Assembly (NCBI RefSeq): GCF_013868135.1
Contig: NZ_JACEMU010000013.1
Coordinates: forward strand, 17,297-81,296
DNA: 64,000 nucleotides
Direction: 5' to 3'
DNA from: Paracoccus sp. S1E-3
GTDB taxonomy: Bacteria > Pseudomonadota > Alphaproteobacteria > Rhodobacterales > Rhodobacteraceae
Of the stretch, positions 18,070 to 27,336 are shown one piece after another. Every line of letters starts with the position of its first letter. The first letter of the stretch is position 1. A model generated the notes under the pieces. The model searched no databases, was not told the origin of the DNA, and saw only the letters and a list, made by a program, of their open reading frames with translations. Position numbers and translations under genes: made by a program.

Positions 18070-19851
18070 TCAGGCCGCGCCTTTCTGCGGGCGCATGTCG
18101 GCCTTGTCGATGCCGGCCACCGGGACCGGCTTCTTCATGGCGTCGCGGCGGAAGGGCTCGCCCAGTTCCTGATTCAGCAGAACCTCGATGAAGGTGGTTT
18201 CCTTGTTCTTCATCTGGCGTTCGACCGCCTCATGCAGGGCGTGGGTCAGATCCTCGGAGGTTTTGACCTGCACCCCGCGCACGCCGCAGGCCTCGGCGAT
18301 GCCGGCATAGGTGGTCTCGCGGTTCAGCTCGGTGCCGACGAAGTTGTTGGCATACCACAGCGTGGTGTTGCGTTTTTCGGCGCCCCACTGATAGTTGCGG
18401 AAGATCACCATGGTCACCGCCGGCCAGTCCTCGCGCCCGACCGAGACCATCTCGTTCATCGAGATCCCGAAGGCACCGTCGCCCGCAAAGCCGATCACTG
18501 GCGTGTCGGGATTGCCGATCTTGGCGCCGAGGATCGCCGGGAAGCCATAGCCGCAGGGACCGAACAGGCCCGGCGCCAGGTATTTCCGCCCCGCCTCAAA
18601 CGTCGGATAGGCGTTGCCGATGGCGCAGTTGTTGCCGATGTCCGAGGAGATGATGGCATCGGCCGGAACCGCCTGCATGATCGCCCGCCAGGCCTGACGG
18701 GGCGACATCAGATCGCCGTCACGCTCGCGCGCTTCCTCGTTCCAGACGGTGCCCGGATCGTCCTGCTCGTGATCGAGGCTGGACAGCTCCTGCGCCCAGC
18801 GCGATTTGGTCTGCGCGATCAGGTCGCGGCGTTCCTTGCGTCCGGCATCGCCGGCATCGGGGGAAAGCCGGGCCAGAATGCCGCGCGCCACCTTGGCGGC
18901 GTCGCCCTGAATGCCGACCGTCACCTTCTTGGTCAGCCCGATCCGGTCGGCATTGATATCGACCTGAATGATCTTGGCCTCTTTCGGCCAATAGTCGATG
19001 CCATAGCCCGGCAGGGTCGAGAACGGGTTCAGACGGGTGCCGAGGGCCAGCACCACATCGGCCTTGGCGATCAGCTCCATCGCCGCTTTCGAGCCGTTAT
19101 AGCCCAGGGGGCCAACGGACAGCGCGTGCGAGCCGGGGAAGGCGTCATTGTGCTGATAGTTCGAGGCGACCGGCGCCTCCAGCCGCTCGGCCAGCATCCC
19201 CACATCCGGGATCGCTCCCGACAGGACCACGCCCGCACCGGCGAGGATGACCGGGAACTTGGCTTCGGACAGCAGGCGGGCGGCCTCGGCCACGGCTTCC
19301 TCGCCGCCCGAGGGACGCTCGAAGGCCACGACCTGCGGCAGATCGACATCGATCACCTGCGTCCACATATCGCGCGGGATGTTCATCTGCGCGGGCGCCG
19401 AGTTGCGCCAGGCCTGCATGATGACCCGGTTCAGCACCTCGGGGATGCGCGAGGGGTCGCGGACCTCCTCCTGATAGCAGACCGAATCCGCGAACAGGCG
19501 CATCTGCTCCATTTCCTGGAAACCGCCCTGCCCGATGGTCTTGTTGGCGGCCTGCGGCGTCACCAGCAGCAGCGGCGTGTGGTTCCAGTAGGCGGTCTTG
19601 ACGGGCGTGACGAAGCCGGTGACGCCCGGCCCGTTCTGCGCGATCATCATCGACATCTTGCCGGTCGAGCGGGTGAAGCCATCGGCCATCAGCCCGGCAT
19701 TGGTTTCATGCGCGGTATCCCAGAAGGTGATCCCGGCCTTGGGGAACAGATCGGACACCGGCATCATCGCCGAGCCGATAATCCCGAACGCCTGCTCGAT
19801 CCCGTGCATTTGCAGAACCTTGATGAAGGCTTCTTCAGTGGTCATTTTCAT
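18070..19851 (-). CDS. xsc: sulfoacetaldehyde acetyltransferase
   Basis: Thiamine-diphosphate enzyme that converts sulfoacetaldehyde plus phosphate to acetyl phosphate and sulfite, the desulfonation step of taurine breakdown. At 593 residues it has the expected size. It begins with TTEEAFIKVLQMHGIEQAFGIIGSAMMP and has the conserved Glu of the cofactor-activation site in TAHETNAGLMADGF. It ends with the ThDP/Mg2+ segment (IGFAGDGAFGISMNEM region followed by RNYQWGAEK). It starts 12 bases after the tauY stop on the same strand. Flanking tauXY, tauZ and pta make the assignment secure. Confidence 0.97.
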   Translation of the reverse strand: MKMTTEEAFIKVLQMHGIEQAFGIIGSAMMPVSDLFPKAGITFWDTAHETNAGLMADGFTRSTGKMSMMIAQNGPGVTGFVTPVKTAYWNHTPLLLVTPQAANKTIGQGGFQEMEQMRLFADSVCYQEEVRDPSRIPEVLNRVIMQAWRNSAPAQMNIPRDMWTQVIDVDLPQVVAFERPSGGEEAVAEAARLLSEAKFPVILAGAGVVLSGAIPDVGMLAERLEAPVASNYQHNDAFPGSHALSVGPLGYNGSKAAMELIAKADVVLALGTRLNPFSTLPGYGIDYWPKEAKIIQVDINADRIGLTKKVTVGIQGDAAKVARGILARLSPDAGDAGRKERRDLIAQTKSRWAQELSSLDHEQDDPGTVWNEEARERDGDLMSPRQAWRAIMQAVPADAIISSDIGNNCAIGNAYPTFEAGRKYLAPGLFGPCGYGFPAILGAKIGNPDTPVIGFAGDGAFGISMNEMVSVGREDWPAVTMVIFRNYQWGAEKRNTTLWYANNFVGTELNRETTYAGIAEACGVRGVQVKTSEDLTHALHEAVERQMKNKETTFIEVLLNQELGEPFRRDAMKKPVPVAGIDKADMRPQKGAA

Positions 19852-19863
19852 CGGCGTCGCTCC

Positions 19864-21255
19864 TTATTTGCGCTCGTCGCGGTAATGGTAAAGGTGGTAG
19901 AGGCCCCATTGGCCCAGCCGCCGGAAGGGTGTTTTCCAGCCCTCATGCGGCAATTCGGTGTTGAAGATCGGCAGGTCCGGCACCGCCTCTCCGGCCACAA
20001 GCTGAGCCATGCGGCGCCCGGCCATGGCGGAATACATGACCCCGTTGCCGCCATAGCCAAGCGCGTAGAAGGCGCCGGGCATGTCGGGCAGGCCGGTGAT
20101 GCGAGGCATCATGTCATGGCTGACATCGACCCAGCCCCACCAGGAGTAATCGAGATCAATGCCGCGCAGGGCCGGGAACTTGCGGGCCATGCCTTCGCGC
20201 AACGCGTTCAGATGCGCCGGATTGGCGGCATCCTTGCCGGTGATCGCGGCGCGCGAGCCGATCTGCAGCCGGTTGTCGGGCAGCAGGCGATAGTAATGGC
20301 GCAGCGTCCGCGTATCGGTCAGCGGCGACAGCTTCTGGATGCCGACCTCGGCCAGTTCGCTGTCGGTCAGCGGCCGGGTGACGATGCTGTTCGACATGAT
20401 CGGCATCAGCCGGTCGCGCACGCGCGGGTTCAGCCCGCGCGGCGCATAGGCGGCCGTCGCCACCGCCACGCGCTTGGCGCGGACGGTGCCGCGCGGGGTG
20501 CGCAGCAGATGCGTGCCGTTCTTGTATTCCCAGCTTTGCACCGGGCTGTCGGTATGAACCTTCGCTCCCAGCGACCGTGCCAGCTTCAGATAGCCGAAGG
20601 CCAGCTTCGCGGCATGGATGCCAAGCCCGTCCGCCTCCCACATGGCGCCATGGGCCTCCATGTCGCGGGCGACGGTGGCGTGCAGCTCGTCGCGCGACAG
20701 CATCCGGGCGTCATAGCCGAAGGTGTCGCGCAGCAACTTAGCCTCGGATTCCAGCGACGGCATGACCGAGGCCTTGTGCGCGATATAGTAATGGCCGCCT
20801 TCCTGCGGGTCGCAGTCGATCTGCGGATCGCGGATCAGGTCGCGGAACAGGGCGAAAGCCTCGGACACCTCGGCATGCATGCCCTTGGCCACGTCGAGGC
20901 CCCAGCGTTCGATCCACTGGCTGCGCTTCAGCCGCCCCGAACTGATCTGCGCCTGACCGCCATTGCGGGTCGAGCAGCCATAGGCGACGCCGTTCGCTTC
21001 CAGCACCACGGCCTTGATGCCGTGCATCCTGGCCAGATGGATCGCGGTCGAAAGGCCGGTATAGCCCGATCCGATCACCACCACATCGGCATCCATATCG
21101 CCGGTGACCGGGCCGTCGTCCTCGGGCGCGGGGCCAGCGGTGCCGATCCAGTAGGTCGGGGCATAATCGCTGCCCGGACCCAGCGCGCGCGCCGTCATCG
21201 GGTCGTAATAGGGATCGAAAGGCACCGATCCGGGGCGTTTGTCGATTGCCTGCAT
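19864..21255 (-). CDS. tauY: taurine dehydrogenase large subunit, FAD-dependent (DadA-like)
   Basis: A 463-residue flavoprotein that oxidatively deaminates taurine to sulfoacetaldehyde and ammonia and passes electrons to the respiratory chain together with TauX. The FAD-binding fold is VVVIGSGYTGLSTAIHLARM near residue 52, followed by STRNGGQAQI typical of the DAO superfamily, and a late GYGGNGVMYSAMAG FAD contact near 420. The start at 21255 (MQAIDKRPG) is chosen because a GAGG site lies about 6 bases upstream and the start is 8 bases from the tauX stop. The frame is open further upstream but only through tauX. Confidence 0.93.
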   Translation of the reverse strand: MQAIDKRPGSVPFDPYYDPMTARALGPGSDYAPTYWIGTAGPAPEDDGPVTGDMDADVVVIGSGYTGLSTAIHLARMHGIKAVVLEANGVAYGCSTRNGGQAQISSGRLKRSQWIERWGLDVAKGMHAEVSEAFALFRDLIRDPQIDCDPQEGGHYYIAHKASVMPSLESEAKLLRDTFGYDARMLSRDELHATVARDMEAHGAMWEADGLGIHAAKLAFGYLKLARSLGAKVHTDSPVQSWEYKNGTHLLRTPRGTVRAKRVAVATAAYAPRGLNPRVRDRLMPIMSNSIVTRPLTDSELAEVGIQKLSPLTDTRTLRHYYRLLPDNRLQIGSRAAITGKDAANPAHLNALREGMARKFPALRGIDLDYSWWGWVDVSHDMMPRITGLPDMPGAFYALGYGGNGVMYSAMAGRRMAQLVAGEAVPDLPIFNTELPHEGWKTPFRRLGQWGLYHLYHYRDERK

Positions 21256-21263
21256 GGCAGACC

Positions 21264-21659
21264 TCACTTGGCGGGGATGGCGGGGCGTTGCTTGCGGATC
21301 GCCTGTTTCTCGACGATCTGGCCGTCCCTGATGCGGAACAGGTCCACGCCCTGCACTTCGGTCCGGGTGCCGTCGGGATTGGTGGCGCGGAAGGTCCACT
21401 GGCTGACGCCGCGGCTGCCGTCCTCGGACATGAAATGGCTGTGGTCGGCCCATTGCACGTCGGGCATCGTGGTCCAGACATTCACGAAGGCCTTGGCGAT
21501 GGCGTCCTTGCCCTCGATCCGGTTGCCGTATTCGTTGTCGCCTGCCACGGTGAAGAACACGCAGTCATCGGCGAAATTGGTCATCACGGCGTCGATGTCG
21601 TGGCGGTTGAAGGCGTCGAAAGTGGCCTTCAGATTATCGGCGGTCAGAGTTTTCGACAT
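21264..21659 (-). CDS. tauX: taurine dehydrogenase small subunit (SnoaL/NTF2-like fold)
   Basis: A 131-residue protein of the SnoaL/NTF2-like fold (LKATFDAFNRHDIDAVMTNFADDCVFF at the N-terminus, then VQGVDLFRIRDGQIVEKQAIRKQRP at the C-terminus). In related Rhodobacterales the equivalent small protein beside the DadA-like protein is the small subunit of taurine dehydrogenase. No signal peptide is seen. It lies between the TRAP transporter genes and tauY in one tightly spaced operon. The role comes mainly from gene order. Confidence 0.87.
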   Translation of the reverse strand: MSKTLTADNLKATFDAFNRHDIDAVMTNFADDCVFFTVAGDNEYGNRIEGKDAIAKAFVNVWTTMPDVQWADHSHFMSEDGSRGVSQWTFRATNPDGTRTEVQGVDLFRIRDGQIVEKQAIRKQRPAIPAK

Positions 21660-21675
21660 GGAATTGGTCCTTTCC

Positions 21676-23016
21676 TTAGTAACCCATCATCCGCGGCAGC
21701 CACAGGGCGATTTGCGGGAAGATGGCGATGATGAAGATCGCGCAGACAGAGGCGATGGCGAAGGGAATGGCGCGCAGGCTGATGCGCTCGATCGAGACGC
21801 CCGAGATGCCCGAGGCGATGAACAGGTTCTCGCCCAGGGGCGGGGTCTGGAAGCCCACGGACAGCGTGCAGATCATCACGATGCCGAAGTGGATCGGGTC
21901 GATCCCCATCATATAGGCGACGGGCAGCATCACCGGGACAAGGATCATGATCGCGGCCAGCGTTTCCATGAACATGCCGACGATCAGCAGCAGACCGATG
22001 ACCAGCGCCCAGATGATGTAAAGGTTGTCTGTCAGGCCAAGGATGCCGCCCGCGATCACGCCGGGGACGTTGTTCTCGACCAGCACCCGGCCGAAGATCG
22101 TCGCGGCGAACAGCACCAGCAGCACGCGCCCGGCCAGCCAGGTGGTGGTGTCAAGCGATTTGACGACCTCGGTCACATCCAGTTCGCGATAGATGAAGAT
22201 GCCGACAAACAGGGTATAGAAGATCGCGACGATGGCGGCCTCGGTGGGCGTGAAGGCGCCGGAATAGATGCCGCCGAGGATCACCACCGGGGCCAGAAGC
22301 GCCCAGAAACCCTTGTAGCAGGCGCAGGCGATCTTGTGCAGCGACAGCGGTTCATCCGAGCCGTGGAAGCCGCGCATCCGGCAGCGGATGTAGTTCATGA
22401 TCAGCAGACCGCCCGCCATGACCACCCCCGGCAGGAACCCGGCGATGAACAGCTTCGAGATCGAGACCGACTGGAAGGGGCCATAGGTTTCGACGGCGGC
22501 CGGATCGGGCGCGATGCCCATGGCCGAAATGCCGTAGATGACCATCGGGATCGAGGGCGGGATGATGATGCCCAGGCCCCCGGCGGCGGCGGTGACCGAA
22601 GCCGCATAGCCCGCGCCGTAATTCTGGCGCACCATGGCCGGGATCATCAGCATGCCCACGGCGGCGGTGGTGGCGGGGCCCGACCCCGAGATCGCGCCGA
22701 AGAACAGGCAGGCGATGATGGTGGCGGCGGAAAGACCGCCGGTGAAGGGACCGGCAAGGCTTTCGGCGACCGCGATCAGGCGGCGGCTGAGGCCCGCGGC
22801 CTCCATCAGCGCGCCGGCCAGGATGAAGGCGGGCAGCGCCATCAGCGGGAAGGACCCGACCGAAGACCACGCCATCTGCACCATCTTGATCGGGTTGTCG
22901 CCCAGATACAGCATCGCCGCCAGCGCCGAGACGCCAAGCGCCACGGTGATCGGCGCGCCAAGGATCATCAGCCCGAAGAATGAGCCGAACAGGATTTCGA
23001 TCAGCAGGCTATCCAT
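21676..23016 (-). CDS. tauM: TRAP transporter large permease, taurine (DctM family)
   Basis: Large membrane subunit of the taurine TRAP transporter, 446 residues with about 12 hydrophobic helices. DctM features are LMALPAFILAGALMEAAGLS near residue 55, the GLGIIIPPSIPMVIYG loop near 150, and TPTEAAIVAIFYTLFVG near 245. The start overlaps the stop of the small subunit (TGATG). Letter names K, L and M are assigned by order from the published tauKLM name, not by measured function. Confidence 0.93.
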   Translation of the reverse strand: MDSLLIEILFGSFFGLMILGAPITVALGVSALAAMLYLGDNPIKMVQMAWSSVGSFPLMALPAFILAGALMEAAGLSRRLIAVAESLAGPFTGGLSAATIIACLFFGAISGSGPATTAAVGMLMIPAMVRQNYGAGYAASVTAAAGGLGIIIPPSIPMVIYGISAMGIAPDPAAVETYGPFQSVSISKLFIAGFLPGVVMAGGLLIMNYIRCRMRGFHGSDEPLSLHKIACACYKGFWALLAPVVILGGIYSGAFTPTEAAIVAIFYTLFVGIFIYRELDVTEVVKSLDTTTWLAGRVLLVLFAATIFGRVLVENNVPGVIAGGILGLTDNLYIIWALVIGLLLIVGMFMETLAAIMILVPVMLPVAYMMGIDPIHFGIVMICTLSVGFQTPPLGENLFIASGISGVSIERISLRAIPFAIASVCAIFIIAIFPQIALWLPRMMGY

Positions 23017-23573
23017 CAGTGGTTCCTCCGCTCATAGGCGCGCTGTTCGTCTTCGGCCAGTTCCATGACGGCCTCGACGGTGACGCGGTCGGGATCGGCG
23101 GGATCGACGCCACGGACAAGTTTCAGATAATTCACCTGGATGATGCGGATGGTCATCAGCGTGAAGGCGATGGGCAGCGCCAGATAGACATAGCGCATCT
23201 CCCAGCCGAGGGTCTGGGCCTTCACGAAGGGCTTCAGCCGGCTGATGAACTCGATCGCATACCAGATGAAAACGATATTGAAGACGATCCAGAAGGCATC
23301 GCCGATGGCCTCGATGATGCGGGCCTTCTTGCGGGGCAGCATGTTCAGATGGAACGTCACGCGGTTGTGCGCGGCCATCCGGGCGGCGTAGGACGCGCCG
23401 AAATAGGCGAACCAGACGAACAGGATGACGGAAAGTTCCTCGATCCAGGTGATCGAGAAGCCGAAGATCTGGCGGGCGACGATCTGCACGAACAGCAGCG
23501 TCACGAACACGGCCAGCATGATCCGGCACAGATGGCTTTCGAACTTGTCCATGAAGGACCAGAACGCAGACAT
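23016..23573 (-). CDS. tauL: TRAP transporter small permease, taurine (DctQ family)
   Basis: A 185-residue DctQ subunit with four hydrophobic helices. The family segment ITWIEELSVILFVWFAYFGASYAARMAAH is at about residues 39-67. The C-terminus has a charged tail. It is translationally coupled to the large permease gene and separated from the binding-protein gene by a gap containing a strong hairpin. Confidence 0.93.
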   Translation of the reverse strand: MSAFWSFMDKFESHLCRIMLAVFVTLLFVQIVARQIFGFSITWIEELSVILFVWFAYFGASYAARMAAHNRVTFHLNMLPRKKARIIEAIGDAFWIVFNIVFIWYAIEFISRLKPFVKAQTLGWEMRYVYLALPIAFTLMTIRIIQVNYLKLVRGVDPADPDRVTVEAVMELAEDEQRAYERRNH

Positions 23574-23619
23574 GGCGGACCTCCGAAAAGGGTTTGCGGG
23601 AAGGGCGGAATGGCGGGCG

Positions 23620-23650
23620 AAAAGCGGCGCGCGGGACAGGCCCGCGCGCC
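23620..23650 (-). terminator. attenuator-like hairpin after the taurine binding-protein gene
   Basis: A perfect 10-bp GC stem (GGCGCGCGGG 23626-23635 / CCCGCGCGCC 23641-23650) with a 5-base loop, followed on the minus strand by GCTTTTCG. It would let the binding-protein message accumulate above that of the permeases. Confidence 0.6.
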
Positions 23651-23665
23651 AGTCGGGGAGGAACC

Positions 23666-24667
23666 TTACGGCGCCGCCGGACGGCCGAGCGAGGTCAGGA
23701 CGTTGTCCAGAACTTCCTTGCCGCCGATCTGGTCATAGAATTTCGGCCAGACCGCCGTCGTCGCCAGTTCGATGAATTCCTTCTCGCCATCGGCGGGTTC
23801 GGTGATCTCCATCCCGCGCGAGACCAGTTCATCGCGGATCTTCGCTTCCTCGGTGCGCAGGAACTCGGCCGAGGCCTTGGTCGCGGCCTCGCCCGCGGCC
23901 AGCACCTGCTGCTGTTCTTCCTCGCTCAGATCCTGGAACACCGCCTCGGAGATGATCAGCGGCTCGATCGAGAAGATGTAACGCAGGTTGGTGATGTATT
24001 TCTGAACCTCGTCGAACTTCATCGCGGCGATTGTCATGTAGGGGTTGTCCTGACCGTCCACGACCTTCTGCTGAAGTGCTGCAAAGGTTTCGTTCCACGA
24101 CATCGGCGTGGGGTTCACCCCCCAGCTCTTATAGGTCTCGATCATGATTTCATTCTTCGGCACCCGGATGACCAGCCCTTTCAGATCGGCCACGGTCGAG
24201 ACCGGCTTTTTCGAATTGGTCAGCACCCGGAACCCCGAATAGGTCCAGCCGACGATGCGGACACCGGCGTCCTCAACGGTCTGCGCGATCATCTGCTGAC
24301 CGATCTCGCCCTGGGTGATCTTTTCCGCATCCTCCAGCGACAGGATCACATAGGGCAGCGTCAGTGTGCCCACGGTCGGCGAATAGGGAGTGACGTTGTT
24401 GATCGCGAGGATCGAGAAGTCGAGCGTTCCGGTCGCGGCGGCGGTGACGGTGTCCTCCTCGCTGCCAAGCTGGCCGTTCAGGAACAGCTTCGCGGTCATG
24501 TTGCCGCCGGACTGTTCCTCGAGCGCGGCGGTGAAGGCCTTGCCAAGGGCTTCCTGGGTGCTGCCGGCGCCGTCGCCCACGGCGATGCGGTATTCCTTGG
24601 CGGCGGCGGGCATGGCCAGCACCAGCGCGGTTGCGGCGGTTACCCAGAAGCGGCTCATCATGGTCAT
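23666..24667 (-). CDS. tauK: TRAP transporter periplasmic binding protein, taurine (DctP family)
   Basis: A 333-residue extracytoplasmic binding protein that captures taurine for the TauLM permeases. The signal peptide MTMMSRFWVTAATALVLAMPAAAKE is followed by a DctP fold: LGKAFTAALEEQSGGNMTAKLF near residue 45, LKGLVIRVPKNEIM near 165 with the conserved Arg that binds carboxylate or sulfonate, and VVDGQDNPYMTI near 200. A GGGAGGAG ribosome-binding site precedes the ATG at 24667. First gene of the tau operon, divergent from tauR. Confidence 0.93.
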   Translation of the reverse strand: MTMMSRFWVTAATALVLAMPAAAKEYRIAVGDGAGSTQEALGKAFTAALEEQSGGNMTAKLFLNGQLGSEEDTVTAAATGTLDFSILAINNVTPYSPTVGTLTLPYVILSLEDAEKITQGEIGQQMIAQTVEDAGVRIVGWTYSGFRVLTNSKKPVSTVADLKGLVIRVPKNEIMIETYKSWGVNPTPMSWNETFAALQQKVVDGQDNPYMTIAAMKFDEVQKYITNLRYIFSIEPLIISEAVFQDLSEEEQQQVLAAGEAATKASAEFLRTEEAKIRDELVSRGMEITEPADGEKEFIELATTAVWPKFYDQIGGKEVLDNVLTSLGRPAAP

Positions 24668-24752
24668 CGTTTCTCCTCCCAGAGTATGGCCGCGGCTCTC
24701 CCGGCTGCGGCTACTTGACGCAGGGAAATGTTGCAGATGGGAGGAATCATTG

Positions 24753-24784
24753 ATATGTCCAGTTCAGCGCAAACTTAGGTCCAG
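24753..24784 (-). promoter_or_regulatory. direct repeats, candidate TauR binding sites
   Basis: Read on the minus strand, CTGGACCTAA (24784-24775) and CTGGACATAT (24762-24753) form a direct repeat with a 22-bp period, two DNA turns apart. MocR-type regulators typically bind direct repeats, and a CTGGAC-type repeat is, as I recall, the reported site for TauR in Rhodobacter. The first repeat abuts the tauR start codon. Confidence 0.6.
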
Positions 24785-26284
24785 ATGCCGCCCAGACTCT
24801 CCGTCGAAACGATTTTCCTCCGCGAGGCCGAGGCGCCGACGCTGCAAGGTCGTCTGGCGGCGGCGATCGTTCGCGCCATTCTGGAAAGCCGGGCACGTCC
24901 GGGCACGCGGCTGCCCTCCAGCCGGCGATTGGCCGAGGCTTTGGGCATTTCGCGGATGACGGTGACGCTGGTCTATCAGGAGCTGGTCAGTCAGGGCTAT
25001 CTGACCACGGCGCCACGTTCCGGGGTCGCCGTGGCCGAGACGGTGCCGCATGCGCGTCTGCGCCCCGCACGTCGCGACGGGTCTCAGGCGCGCAATCACG
25101 CCCAGCAGCCCGACTGGCAGGACTGGCTGTCCAGCCACCACATGCCGCGCCGGGTGATCCGCAAGCCGGTTGACTGGAGCAGCTATCGCTATCCCTTCAT
25201 CTATGGGCAGGCCGATCCGGCGCTGTTCGATCACAACGCCTGGCGCGACTGCGCGCGGCGCGCGCTCGGCACCCGCGACTTCGCCGATCTGGCCGCCGAC
25301 CGCTATGGTGCGGACGACCCGCTGCTGGTCGACTACATCTGTTCCAACACGCTGCCCCGGCGCGGCATCCATGCCCGCCCCGATGAAGTGCTGGTGACGC
25401 TCGGCGCGCAGAATGCGCTGTTTCTGGCGGTCGAGTTGCTGTCGCGCGTGGACCGGCTGGCGGTGTCGGAGGAGCCGGGCTATCCCGATTTCGCCGAGAC
25501 CCTGCGCCGGGCGCAAAGCCCCACGACCTTTCTGCCGGTTGATGAGAAGGGGCTGAACCCGGCCGATCTGCCGGAAAATACCCGGCTGGTCATCATCACC
25601 CCAAGCCATCACATCCCGACCGGCGTGACCATGCCGCTGGAGCGCCGGCGTGACCTGATGGCGCGCGCCTCGGCACAGGATTTTCTAATCATCGAGGACG
25701 ACTACGACTTTGAGATGTCCTATCTCGCACCCCCCGCCCCAGCCCTGAAATCGCTGGATGAGGATGACCGCGTGATCTATCTGGGTAGCTTCTCCAAGTC
25801 GCTGTTTCCGGGGCTGCGCATCGGCTATATGGTCGCGCCCGCGCCGCTGATCGCGCAGGCGCGCGCGCTGCGCTCGATCATGCTGCGCCACCCGCCCAGC
25901 CATCTGCAGCGCATCACCGCCTATTTTCTGGCGCTTGGCCATTACGATGCCCACATCGCCCGGCTGCGCGAGGCGTTGCGGGGCCGGCGCGAGGCGCTGG
26001 AGGCGGCCTTGCGCGACACCGGCCTGCGCATTGCGGGGGCGCCGGTCTCGGGCGGCTCCAGCGTCTGGATCGACGGCGGCGCGGGCATCGAGGCGTCGAC
26101 CCTGGCCGAGGCGCTGCGCGAAGACAGCGTGCTGATCGAACCCGGCGCGGTTTTTTTTGAAACGCCACCCGCGCCCTGTCCGTTCTTCCGTCTGGGCTAT
26201 GGCTCGATCAGCGAGGCGGACATTCCGGCGGGCATCCAGCTGATCGCCAACCGGATCAACACCGCGAATGTCGGGCGCAATTAG
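24785..26284 (+). CDS. tauR: MocR/GabR-type regulator of taurine genes
   Basis: A 499-residue fusion of an N-terminal GntR-type winged helix (about residues 15-85: TRLPSSRRLAEALGISRMTVTLVYQELVSQGYL) with a class I aminotransferase-fold domain. The pyridoxal-phosphate lysine lies in YLGSFSKSLFPGLRIGYMVAP near residue 340, preceded by IEDDYDFEMSY. It should sense taurine or an aldehyde intermediate via PLP and activate the tau operon. No clear ribosome-binding site is seen before the ATG at 24785, so the message may be leaderless or the start may differ slightly. Confidence 0.92.
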   Translation: MPPRLSVETIFLREAEAPTLQGRLAAAIVRAILESRARPGTRLPSSRRLAEALGISRMTVTLVYQELVSQGYLTTAPRSGVAVAETVPHARLRPARRDGSQARNHAQQPDWQDWLSSHHMPRRVIRKPVDWSSYRYPFIYGQADPALFDHNAWRDCARRALGTRDFADLAADRYGADDPLLVDYICSNTLPRRGIHARPDEVLVTLGAQNALFLAVELLSRVDRLAVSEEPGYPDFAETLRRAQSPTTFLPVDEKGLNPADLPENTRLVIITPSHHIPTGVTMPLERRRDLMARASAQDFLIIEDDYDFEMSYLAPPAPALKSLDEDDRVIYLGSFSKSLFPGLRIGYMVAPAPLIAQARALRSIMLRHPPSHLQRITAYFLALGHYDAHIARLREALRGRREALEAALRDTGLRIAGAPVSGGSSVWIDGGAGIEASTLAEALREDSVLIEPGAVFFETPPAPCPFFRLGYGSISEADIPAGIQLIANRINTANVGRN

Positions 26285-26418
26285 CGCGCCCCTGCTGCGT
26301 AGCGTGGCGGCGCCCCCCGCCTGTCGTTTTTGGACCGCCTGACACCGGGGCTGCCCCCCGGAAAGTACGGAATGGTGCTCGCACATCGCCAGTGGGGCTT
26401 GGCCGGCGCTGTCGGTCG

Positions 26419-27336
26419 TCACCATTCTGCGGCGGGCGTTGCGGCCAGAGGCACCGGCATGTGCAGCACGATCTGGGTGTCCTTGATGACATCAAAACGC
26501 AGCAGCCAGTTGGCACCGAGTCCGTTGAGGAGCTGGGTCAGCGGGCCGCCATGGCGTTCGAGCCTGACGTACTTCGGCATGGTTTCATGGCCCAAATTCA
26601 ACTTGTTCGACAATGCCGTGGTTTGCCGCCAGACCCCATCCACGCGGTTGATCAGCGTCGATGTCCCGATGCGAGATTGCGAGGGCACCTGTTCCATGCG
26701 CGGCAAGGGCGCCTGCAGCGTCAGATCCGCGGAACCGCCGCCAGCGGAAATCGATGCCCGCACATCCTTGCCGATCTGCAGATCGATCGGCGCCAGCCAT
26801 TTCGGCAGGTGATAGCCATAGACGCCGCGCACCCGCGCGATTTCGGTATCGACCGGCAGCGCCAGCACATGGGCATGAAAGCTCTCGCTGCGCATGGCTT
26901 CAGCCAGTTCCCGCCAATGCGAGCCGCGCTCACCGGGACGGCGGATCACGACGGCAACGGAAACCTCGCCATAGGGGTTATTGTCGCAGAGCGCGTAGTG
27001 AAAGAAGGTCAGCGCCACCAGACCATGCCCCGGCAGCGGGCTGAGCGGTTGCAGAGGTTGGGGCAACATGCGCCGGATCCTCGCCAGCGGCGCCAGATAC
27101 AGCAGCTGGACGGTGCTGGCCCGATAATAGAAATTCGGCGTCCAGGTCGGCCCGATGCGGCTGTCCATCTCGATCTTGGGAAATCGGCGGAAGAAGTCGA
27201 TATTTCCGGCCAAAGGATTCTTCGCGACCTCGGCCAGATCGGGGTTCGAGCGGAAGCGATCGTAAAACCCGCCCGTGATGACATTGACCTTCTGCGCGCC
27301 GAACTGGATTTCGGTAAACCTGCTGTCGTTTTCCAT
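26419..27336 (-). CDS. acetoacetate decarboxylase family protein
   Basis: A 305-residue protein of the ADC family. The family core is seen as YYRASTVQLLYLAPLARIRRMLP near residue 70, FHYALCDNNPYGEVSVAVVI near 112, and RGVYGYHLPKWLAPIDLQIG near 168. The Lys in YHLPKWLA sits where the Schiff-base lysine of acetoacetate decarboxylase lies (normally G-F-P-K-K), though the second lysine is Trp here. Many ADC-superfamily members have other activities, so decarboxylation of acetoacetate is not claimed. It stands alone: converging with tauR on one side, with a 590-base non-coding stretch on the other. Confidence 0.82.
   Translation of the reverse strand: MENDSRFTEIQFGAQKVNVITGGFYDRFRSNPDLAEVAKNPLAGNIDFFRRFPKIEMDSRIGPTWTPNFYYRASTVQLLYLAPLARIRRMLPQPLQPLSPLPGHGLVALTFFHYALCDNNPYGEVSVAVVIRRPGERGSHWRELAEAMRSESFHAHVLALPVDTEIARVRGVYGYHLPKWLAPIDLQIGKDVRASISAGGGSADLTLQAPLPRMEQVPSQSRIGTSTLINRVDGVWRQTTALSNKLNLGHETMPKYVRLERHGGPLTQLLNGLGANWLLRFDVIKDTQIVLHMPVPLAATPAAEW

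Noticed and set aside
18232..22983. 1583-codon open frame on the plus strand
   Set aside because: It runs antisense across xsc, tauY, tauX and tauM, all of which are clear proteins. The composition (Arg, Gly, His, Gln rich) is typical of antisense frames in GC-rich DNA.
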